From positions 1-64,000 of the forward strand of contig JBJXGZ010000023.1 in NCBI GenBank assembly GCA_046160625.1: DNA of 64,000 nt. Reading direction: 5' to 3'. The position numbers were made by a program, and so were the translations under genes. Shown here piece after piece: positions 10,101 to 15,860 of the stretch. The stretch's first letter is position 1, and each line of letters begins with the position of its first letter. The notes under the pieces are model-generated. The model did not search any database, was not told the origin of the DNA, and worked only from the letters and a program-made list of their open reading frames with translations. This stretch comes from M3007 sp046160625 (GTDB lineage Bacteria > Bacteroidota > Bacteroidia > Chitinophagales > Saprospiraceae).

Positions 10101-10299
10101 TCGCGATGGCATCGTCGTGTACCCAACCAATCCGAACCAACACGCCGAACTAGGTTCACTCAAGCGTTTCAAAGAAGATGCCAAAGAGGTCAAAAATGGC
10201 TTGGAGTGTGGTCTGACCATCAAAAACTTCAACGACTTCAAAGTCGGCGACGTGGTGGAATCTTACGTTATCAATGAGGTGAAAGCTACGCTTAAGTAG
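7192..10299 (+). CDS. infB: Translation initiation factor IF-2
   Basis: A 1035-residue GTPase that brings initiator tRNA to the 30S subunit. An N-terminal IF2_N domain is at residues 1-50. A long charged linker follows, with a Gly/Asn/Arg/Gln-rich stretch at about 265-350. A second IF2_N domain lies near 445-500. The G domain starts with GHVDHGKT (residues 534-541) and continues with GGITQHVGA, DTPGHEAF and NKID. Domains II-IV complete the protein. The low-complexity linker makes it longer than the E. coli protein (890 residues), as is common in Bacteroidota. Third gene of the rimP-nusA-infB block. Confidence 0.97.
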   Translation: MAIKLIKVAKEFNVGLHTIVETLHGKGFPNLEQKPNTDITEEMLVVLRKEFQKDLDIKQQADQLARPMLKKDSIGSSEGSSHGHGYPAATPPAAPRPSYLPPREPIAPKSDPAGQPKVEEQEFIKRERPAPLRILGKIDLDAPRNVPAPPVEKATPREEPKREEPKTDLPKSDEPRQNEGKREAPTRDILKREVPAAETKRPKETPPKEAAPPAPASATPEEEGKQIGDANEGDLVRSSTPNLRGLKILGRINLEKEKPANTGNRSNDTRGGGNRGGDNRGGNRGGGGQQQGNRPGGNPQGGNNPDRNRDNRAGGNTQGGPQQGNRAGSGNNQGGGTGQQQQGQGTGSNADRLRRKRKTVPQQPVTAANLQTNMAANQGDKKGRGRTDGVKEVSQKDIENQIRQTMARMGAGASRKRQKVRRDKRDVRRERAEIAATARIEGEKTLQVTEFISVSDLASLMNLKPSDVIKACMSLGIFVSINQRLDAEIIELVSNEFGHEVEFISAEEQVEVEEEEMDSASDLKPRQPIVTVMGHVDHGKTSLLDFIRSANVAEGEAGGITQHVGAYEVIVPGHEDQKITFLDTPGHEAFTAMRARGAKVTDIAIIVIAADDSIMPQTKEAISHAQAAGVPMVFAINKIDKAGADPERIKNELAQMNFLVEEWGGKYQSQDISAKQGLNVDKLLEKVLLEAELLELKANPDRRAIGTVLEASLEKGQGYVSKILIINGTINHGDPIIAGEFSGKVKALFNERGKKIKSAGPAQPVIVLGLPGAPQAGEKIKVAASESEAKEIASKRGQIMREQANRANKRISLEEIGRRLALGNFKELKVIVKGDVDGSIEALSDSLIKLSIEKVQVSVIHKAVGQIVDSDVMLASASDAIIIGFQVRPSLTARKLAEKEGVEIKLYSIIYEAIEEVKSAIEGMLEPTKEEEIMGQVEIREVYKVSKIGTVAGCFVQDGKISRNHYIRIIRDGIVVYPTNPNQHAELGSLKRFKEDAKEVKNGLECGLTIKNFNDFKVGDVVESYVINEVKATLK

Positions 10300-10323
10300 C
10301 AGGAACCTTAGTTCGTTAAAATA

Positions 10324-10362
10324 AAAACGGGCGGCCTCGCGTGAAGCGGGGTTGCCCGTTTT
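10324..10362 (+). terminator. Terminator downstream of infB
   Basis: A 17-pair stem (10324-10340 with 10346-10362, including three G-U pairs) has loop GTGAA and ends in TTTT. The AAAA at the start also makes it usable in the reverse direction. It overlaps the upstream extension of the helicase reading frame, which argues that the helicase starts further downstream. Confidence 0.8.
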
Positions 10363-10420
10363 GGTTCGCCCCGTTTGTCATGTCGGAGCCAATAACAAGC
10401 GCCAAAACATCATACCAGCG

Positions 10421-10428
10421 TACCTTTG
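10421..10428 (+). promoter_or_regulatory. -7 element of helicase gene, near-leaderless
   Basis: TACCTTTG followed by CCCCCC ends 8 bases before the ATG at 10437. With the usual -7 spacing, transcription would start 0-4 bases before the ATG, giving a leaderless or nearly leaderless mRNA. Confidence 0.65.
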
Positions 10429-10436
10429 CCCCCCTA

Positions 10437-12539
10437 ATGCCATCCGCTCCACCACACCCGCACTTCCAAAATCTTCGAAATCTCCTCCGGCAGGAAAAAG
10501 AAGCCGACCACCGCGTTTTTCTGGAACTGGTGCGTGAAAAACCGCTTGCTGATCGCGTTGAGCAAGGATACACCTGGTATCCGCTGCAAGTGTTGAATAC
10601 CGGATTTGCCCTTAGCGAAAAAGCCTTTGTTATCGTGGAACGCACGACCCATCTGAACGCGCCGCACCAACTCCGCGCGGGGCAACCCGTAAGCCTGTTC
10701 ACCCAGGCCGCCGGCGTGGACCAGCCCACCCAACAGGGGGTTATTAACTTCGTGGAACGCAACCGTATGAAGATCATCCTCAATGCCCGTGATGTGCCGG
10801 ACTGGATCAATGCCGGACAACTCGGGGTAGACATGCTCTTCGACGACCGTAGCTACCACGAAATGGATCGTGCGCTTGAGAAAGTAATGGTTGCCAAAGG
10901 GGATCGGCTGGCGGAATTGCGGGAGGTTTTAAGCCCGGTCCAAGTTTCAATAAACGCCTGGAAAAATGTTCCACAACAGTTGTCGAGGGCGACTATGGCT
11001 GCTAAAGAGGAGCCTGGAATGCCTCACCCGCCCTTAGGAACCCCTATTATACTAACGGACGATTCTACAGATTCTACCAAAGCGAGTGGTATGTTAGGCT
11101 TGAACGACTCCCAATGTGCCGCCGTCGAAGCCATTCTGCACAACCCCGATGTCGCCATCATCCACGGCCCGCCGGGTACGGGCAAAACGACCACCCTGGT
11201 GGCCGCGATAAAAGCATTGGCCCAAACGGAACAAACCGTGCTCGTTACTGCGCCCAGCAATACCGCCGCCGATTTACTCACAGAACGCCTTGCCGGACAA
11301 GGTCTGAACGTGGTGCGCATCGGCAACATAAGCCGGGTGGACGACAGCGTGCTGCAACATACCGTGGATGCGCTGCTAGCGGCACACCCCGAGGCCAAAA
11401 ACATCAAGAAAGTAAAAATCGAAGCGGCAGAATACCGTCGTCAGGCAGCACGTTTCAAGCGTAGCTTTGGTGCGGAAGACCGTCGCGAACGTAGCCACCT
11501 CAAACAGCAAGCCCGCGACCTCGATGGCTGGGCGCGAATGCTGGAAGACCGTGTGGTCGAGGAAATACTGAGCGGCGCACAGGCCATCATCTGCACGCTA
11601 GTGGGAGCTGCACATCCGCTTTTGGAGAAGCGGCGATTTCGTACCTGCGTGATTGATGAAGCGGCACAAGCGCTGGAGCCTGCCTGCTGGATACCGATCG
11701 CCAAATGCAGCCGTGTAGTGCTAGCGGGCGACCCGTTTCAACTACCTCCCACCGTCAAAAACCTCGAAGTAGCCAGGCAAGGATTGTCCACCACCCTGAT
11801 CGAACGCTGTCTGGAAACTCTGCCCGGACATGTCAACCTGCTCACCGTACAATACCGTATGCATCAGGTGATTATGGAATTTTCCAATCAATATTTTTAC
11901 CAGGGTGCTTTGGTTGCCCATTCCAGTGTAGCAACGCGGGAGTTGTACAGTCCAGATTTCCAACCCTCAGAGATAGGGGTTAGCTTTATTGACACGGCGG
12001 GTTGTGGTTTTGAAGAACGGCTTCAGGAAAGCCCCGGCGCTTTGCATCGCAACCCAAGCCGGTTTAATGCAGAGGAAGCCGTACTGCTTCGGGAACATTT
12101 GATGCAGGTGTTGTCGCGATACGGGTATTCCGCAGATTCGGATGCAGCATCCATTTCAAAACTCGCTGATGTACTTCCGAGCATCGGTATTCTATCGCCG
12201 TATCGTGAACAAGTGAATCATTTGGAAGCAATGTTTCGGGAAGATGCGCTGCTCGCGCCCCTGCTGTTGGCCGGGACGGTTGCCATCAACACAATTGACG
12301 GCTTTCAAGGACAAGAACGCGATGTGATCTACATCAGTTTGGTGCGTTCCAATGACAAACATGAGATCGGCTTTTTGCAGGATTACCGCCGTATGAATGT
12401 GGCCATGACCCGGGCGCGGATGGTGTTGGTGGTTATTGGAGATTCAGCGACGATCGGGCACAATAATTTTTATCAGGAATTCCTGGATTATTGCGCGGAA
12501 CATGGGGCGTATCGGACGGCCTGGGAGTTTATGGGTTGA
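10437..12539 (+). CDS. Superfamily 1 DNA/RNA helicase (SMUBP-2 / Upf1-like)
   Basis: A 700-residue AAA_11/AAA_12 helicase. Visible motifs: Walker A GPPGTGKT (residues 244-251), Walker B VIDEAAQAL, motif III LAGDPFQLPPT, motif IV LTVQYRMH, motif V TIDGFQGQERDVIYISLVRSN and motif VI RRMNVAMTRAR. An N-terminal beta-rich domain (about 40-190) resembles the 1B-type insertion of IGHMBP2 relatives. It probably unwinds RNA or DNA 5' to 3' in the cytoplasm; the exact role is unknown in bacteria. The frame is open upstream to a GTG at 10341, but that lies in the infB terminator loop. The start at 10437 fits the -7 element at 10421. Confidence 0.9.
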   Translation: MPSAPPHPHFQNLRNLLRQEKEADHRVFLELVREKPLADRVEQGYTWYPLQVLNTGFALSEKAFVIVERTTHLNAPHQLRAGQPVSLFTQAAGVDQPTQQGVINFVERNRMKIILNARDVPDWINAGQLGVDMLFDDRSYHEMDRALEKVMVAKGDRLAELREVLSPVQVSINAWKNVPQQLSRATMAAKEEPGMPHPPLGTPIILTDDSTDSTKASGMLGLNDSQCAAVEAILHNPDVAIIHGPPGTGKTTTLVAAIKALAQTEQTVLVTAPSNTAADLLTERLAGQGLNVVRIGNISRVDDSVLQHTVDALLAAHPEAKNIKKVKIEAAEYRRQAARFKRSFGAEDRRERSHLKQQARDLDGWARMLEDRVVEEILSGAQAIICTLVGAAHPLLEKRRFRTCVIDEAAQALEPACWIPIAKCSRVVLAGDPFQLPPTVKNLEVARQGLSTTLIERCLETLPGHVNLLTVQYRMHQVIMEFSNQYFYQGALVAHSSVATRELYSPDFQPSEIGVSFIDTAGCGFEERLQESPGALHRNPSRFNAEEAVLLREHLMQVLSRYGYSADSDAASISKLADVLPSIGILSPYREQVNHLEAMFREDALLAPLLLAGTVAINTIDGFQGQERDVIYISLVRSNDKHEIGFLQDYRRMNVAMTRARMVLVVIGDSATIGHNNFYQEFLDYCAEHGAYRTAWEFMG

Positions 12540-12562
12540 GGTTGGTTGATGCCGCTGGCGCC

Positions 12563-12615
12563 GCTGGCGCAAGGCTGAAGCCTTGTGCCTCGCTATTTGC
12601 GTCGGCTCTGCCGAC
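12563..12615 (+). repeat. REP-like repeat, copy A
   Basis: A two-hairpin element: GGCGCAAGGCT/AGCCTTGTGCC, a spacer, then GTCGGC-TCT-GCCGAC. It is preceded by a small tandem duplication of GCCGCTGGC. It matches copies B (13365-13422, reverse orientation) and C (14103-14154) and lies just downstream of the RAYT gene. Confidence 0.8.
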
Positions 12616-12659
12616 CGTCCATATCCGAAAAAACGCCAACACAATCTTTATTAATCAAC

Positions 12660-13271
12660 TCAATCCATCGTCGGAAAATCCACATTCCCAAAAAACCAAC
12701 CATCCTCCTCAAAGCTCGTCCACAACAGTTTTACATCAAATAAACCATGTCCTTCCGCATAATTGCTTGCACTGCTGTACACCCAATCTTCGGGCTGATG
12801 CACCATTTTTGCCCGTACAGGATTTTCGTGGATGTACTGTAGCTTTTGAATCGTCACTTTTTCAGAATACAATTCAATTGGGTGGTTATCGTGTTGCCAA
12901 ATCTGATGTTGCTGTGCTCCTTTATGATGGTGCGCAAAGTAGCGTAACATATACAGGAGCCACTCTCTCCGACTTTCAGGGATGCTTTTATCCAGCAACG
13001 AATCAATAATCCTTCGTGCGGTAAAGGCTTTGAAATCGCGCATTACCGCTTCGAGTTTGTATGGGGCTTTGGTGTTGGCAATCATGTGAATATGGTTGGA
13101 CATGATAACATATCCCCAAATTTGCAAGCCTTTGTGCTCGCTGCAATACTTCCAACTTTCTAAAATAATGTCGCGGTATTCTGCCCGATTGAAGATATCA
13201 ACCCAACCGCAGACAGTACAGGTGAGGAAGTTTAAGCCGTGTTGGTCACGTATTTTGTATTTAGCACTCAT
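12660..13271 (-). CDS. REP-associated tyrosine transposase (RAYT, IS200/Y1 HUH family)
   Basis: A 203-residue single-strand transposase of the Y1_Tnp superfamily. It shows the HUH metal-binding motif SNHIHMI (about residue 57) and the RAYT hallmark YIHENPVRAKMV followed by DWVYSSASNY near the C-terminus. RAYTs are thought to mobilise or maintain REP palindromes rather than themselves. Here the gene is bracketed by inverted copies of a two-hairpin repeat (A and B), with a third copy at 14.1 kb, which fits that role. The gene looks intact. Confidence 0.9.
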   Translation of the reverse strand: MSAKYKIRDQHGLNFLTCTVCGWVDIFNRAEYRDIILESWKYCSEHKGLQIWGYVIMSNHIHMIANTKAPYKLEAVMRDFKAFTARRIIDSLLDKSIPESRREWLLYMLRYFAHHHKGAQQHQIWQHDNHPIELYSEKVTIQKLQYIHENPVRAKMVHQPEDWVYSSASNYAEGHGLFDVKLLWTSFEEDGWFFGNVDFPTMD

Positions 13272-13364
13272 TTGGTGTTGGAAATTGGTTTCTACAAATT
13301 TAGTAGAAAAATTTCAATTCCACAAGTGCTGTCAAGAAGATGTTGAAGGTGTCGGGTTGGGTTT

Positions 13365-13422
13365 GTGTTTGTCGGCACAGCCGACGGAATAGTGGGCACA
13401 AGGCTGAAGCCTTGCGCCAGCG
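13365..13422 (-). repeat. REP-like repeat, copy B (inverted)
   Basis: This is the reverse complement of the element in copies A and C: GTCGGC-ACA-GCCGAC (13371-13385), spacer, then the GCACAAGGCT/AGCCTTGCGC hairpin. It lies upstream of the RAYT gene. The spacer between the two hairpins (CCACTATTCC on the complementary strand) is almost identical to copy C. Confidence 0.85.
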
Positions 13423-13479
13423 TTGTGGTTTTTTGTTTTTGACGGATTGGGGTGAGCGAGGAAACTACTAAACAAGTCT

Positions 13480-14016
13480 TTACAAATCGCTTTTAAACCC
13501 TGAGAAATATTTAACCTCTTCGCCAGAATGAACGATCTTAACCGTATATAAATATGATTTAATGTTCCCTTTTACCAAATCCATTTTAGGAGATTGCTCA
13601 GCTGTGTTAAATGGGTCATAAATATTACAGGGAAAACAAGGATCAAGTAAACCAAACGGGATGTAGGATTCATAGTGCCACTTTATTCCATTATTGGTTA
13701 CAATAATCTGGTCAATTTTAAATCCATCTCCTTTAGAATTGAATTCATTTTTAATTTGATTCAAAAAAACTGGATTAAGGCATAAACGAACTTGGCAAGG
13801 GTAATCTATTCGTGTATAACTGCTACTGACTTTTTCCTTACTTATAATCCCAAAATTAACTTCGGTGAAATTTATTCCTTGTGGCAATTTTTTAATCCTT
13901 TCTTCAATTGAATTTCCGCAAAATAGTTCTGAAACAATAAAATAAACAACTATTAGAACGGTCAGATTAAAAATAATAGAACAGCCTTGAATCGATTTTT
14001 TTTGCATAATAGACAT
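13480..14016 (-). CDS. Orphan membrane-anchored protein, AT-rich
   Basis: About 179 residues starting at MSIMQKKS. One hydrophobic segment (IIFNLTVLIVVYFIVSELF) near the N-terminus suggests an inner-membrane anchor or uncleaved signal, followed by a soluble domain of about 140 residues. No family is recognised. The frame is open further upstream to 14166, but that part reads through REP copy C, so the start was placed downstream of it. Base composition is visibly more AT-rich than its neighbours, and the gene sits between two inverted REP copies, suggesting acquired DNA. Confidence 0.6.
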   Translation of the reverse strand: MSIMQKKSIQGCSIIFNLTVLIVVYFIVSELFCGNSIEERIKKLPQGINFTEVNFGIISKEKVSSSYTRIDYPCQVRLCLNPVFLNQIKNEFNSKGDGFKIDQIIVTNNGIKWHYESYIPFGLLDPCFPCNIYDPFNTAEQSPKMDLVKGNIKSYLYTVKIVHSGEEVKYFSGFKSDL

Positions 14017-14102
14017 GTTGTGATAATCAATGGTTTGAATGAATAACAGAGAAGTTCCAATACCAATTGAAATACCCGCCCCGCCCCCGCCCATCTGGCC
14101 CA

Positions 14103-14154
14103 GCTGGCGCAAGGCTCCAGCCTTGTGTCCCACTATTCCGTCGGCTCTGCCGAC
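14103..14154 (+). repeat. REP-like repeat, copy C
   Basis: Same two-hairpin structure as copies A and B: CGCAAGGCT-CC-AGCCTTGTG, spacer CCACTATTCC, then GTCGGC-TCT-GCCGAC. It forms an inverted pair with copy B around the AT-rich gene and lies just downstream of the amino-acid permease. Confidence 0.85.
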
Positions 14155-14169
14155 AAACACAAACACACC

Positions 14170-15588
14170 TCACCCCCTCCTCCCTTTAGCCCAATAATAC
14201 AATGGAAACCCCAGCCCCACAATCACCAAACCTGGCACCGTAAACTGCGGCTTCGTAAACAGCAGATTCACCGTAAACAAGCCCGCCAGAATAATATACA
14301 GCGCAGGCAAATACGGGTACCCGAATGCTTTGTATGGCCGCTCCAGTTCCGGGCGTTTTTTGCGAAGGATGAAAATGCCCACCACGGTGAGGATGTAGAA
14401 CAACATCACGGCAAACATCACATAATCCAGCAAATCCCCGTATTTCCCGGAAAGACAGAGCACGGCACACCATGCGAATTGTATCCAAAGCGCAAAACCC
14501 GGCACACCATTGGCGTTCAGATTTTTCATTTTGTCAAAGAAAAGCCCGTCCATGGCCATGGACTGATAGAGCCGCGAGCCAGACAGCACAAGGCCGTTGT
14601 TGCAACCAAAGGTGGAAATCATGATGATAACGGCCATTAGGACACCGCCGCCTAGACCGAGCATGGCCGTGAGCGCAGCCGTGCCTACTCGGTCTTGCGT
14701 GGCGTATTGGATGCCTTTGCTGAGCACATCGCCGCCAGCAGCATCGCCCCAGAAAGGCAGCACGCAGAGATAGGCGACATTGGCCAACATGTATAAAATA
14801 GTAACCCCGATCACACCCATTCCGAGGGCGAGCGGCACATTGCGCTTGGGGTTCTCGATTTCTCCGGCAATAAAGGTCACGTTGTTCCAGGCATCGCTGC
14901 TGAACAAGGAACCTACCATGGCCACGCCGATTGCCGAGCTAATGGCCAGTAAGCCAATAGATTCCGTAGATTTCAGGTTGTTAAAAAAGTTGTCAAAGTT
15001 GAGTGCCACCACTTCGGGGTTGTTGTACACAAATAATCCCAGAATAATCAACAGCCCCAGCGAAAGGGCCTTTGCCGTAGTCAGCACGTTTTGAATCAGC
15101 GCGCCCGTTTGCAGTCCGCGGGTGTTGAGATAGGTCAGTACGAACAGGGAAGCGATGGCCAGCAATTGGGCTGCGGAAAGTTTGACAAAGCCCAAATCAG
15201 CCAGAATATTTTCCGGGCCAAGCGCCGGAACGAGCACCCCGGTGAACTTGGCAAAAGCTACCGCCACTGCCGCAATCGTACCGCTCTGAATCACGGCGAA
15301 CATGGCCCAGCCAAACAAAAAGGCCACCATCTCGCCGTAGGATTCTTTGAGGTATTGGTATTGTCCGCCGCTTTTGGGGAACATCCCCGCCAGTTCGCCA
15401 TACGAGAGCGCGGCAATGAGCGTCATCACCCCGGTAATGGCCCAGGCCAGCAGCAGTAGAAATGGACTGCCGAGCACCCGGCCCATATCAGCACTTACGA
15501 TGAAAATACCGGAGCCGATCATGCTGCCGGAAACGATGAAGGTGGCGGTTAATAGAGATACTTTTTTAGGTGTAGCGGATTGCGACAT
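14170..15588 (-). CDS. APC-superfamily amino-acid permease
   Basis: A 472-residue inner-membrane transporter with about 12 hydrophobic segments. The first helix contains the APC signature SGSMIGSGIFIVSADM (about residues 20-35), and PKSGGQYQYLKESYG follows after the second. This pattern fits amino-acid antiporters/permeases of the LAT/YjeH-like group. The substrate cannot be read. A -7 element at 15804-15811 on the same strand suggests a leader of about 210 bases. Confidence 0.88.
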   Translation of the reverse strand: MSQSATPKKVSLLTATFIVSGSMIGSGIFIVSADMGRVLGSPFLLLLAWAITGVMTLIAALSYGELAGMFPKSGGQYQYLKESYGEMVAFLFGWAMFAVIQSGTIAAVAVAFAKFTGVLVPALGPENILADLGFVKLSAAQLLAIASLFVLTYLNTRGLQTGALIQNVLTTAKALSLGLLIILGLFVYNNPEVVALNFDNFFNNLKSTESIGLLAISSAIGVAMVGSLFSSDAWNNVTFIAGEIENPKRNVPLALGMGVIGVTILYMLANVAYLCVLPFWGDAAGGDVLSKGIQYATQDRVGTAALTAMLGLGGGVLMAVIIMISTFGCNNGLVLSGSRLYQSMAMDGLFFDKMKNLNANGVPGFALWIQFAWCAVLCLSGKYGDLLDYVMFAVMLFYILTVVGIFILRKKRPELERPYKAFGYPYLPALYIILAGLFTVNLLFTKPQFTVPGLVIVGLGFPLYYWAKGRRG

Positions 15589-15602
15589 GACGTTGAAATG
15601 AT

Positions 15603-15652
15603 ATTTTAAACCGTAAAATTTTAAACCGGAAAATGTAAAACTGCAAAACTAA
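15603..15652. repeat. AT-rich AAAC/GGAAAA-type intergenic repeat
   Basis: Three degenerate units of the type TTTTAAACCGTAAAA / TTTTAAACCGGAAAAT / GTAAAACTGCAAAACT. Related words recur at 45108-45260 and 62812-63036. It lies in the 272-base gap between the permease and malQ, where no other clear gene is seen. Confidence 0.55.
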
Positions 15653-15803
15653 ACGAAGATAAGACGCTGAAAATCAAATATTCAGGGCCATATGTGGAGT
15701 GGTATTAGATATTGCGGTTCTCCTGTTTACCTGCCAACAGGCATGGGTTTAAAATTTGCGGATTAATGTAATAATGAGATAGCATAACAAATTTCATAGG
15801 CGC

Positions 15804-15811
15804 CAAAGGTA
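15804..15811 (-). promoter_or_regulatory. Probable -7 element for APC permease
   Basis: The reverse strand reads TACCTTTG followed by GCGCC, matching TAnnTTTG. It lies 216 bases before the permease start; no nearer match is visible on that strand. Confidence 0.45.
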
Positions 15812-15860
15812 GTATCGCATTTTAAAAATCCTAACGAACTTTACCGCTTCAATCATTTCC

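Noticed and set aside
10341..10436. N-terminal extension of the helicase from a GTG at 10341
   Set aside because: The GTG lies in the loop of the infB terminator, and a -7 element sits between it and the ATG at 10437.
12491..13009. 172-residue plus-strand frame opposite the RAYT gene
   Set aside because: Reads through REP copy A and antisense of a clear RAYT.
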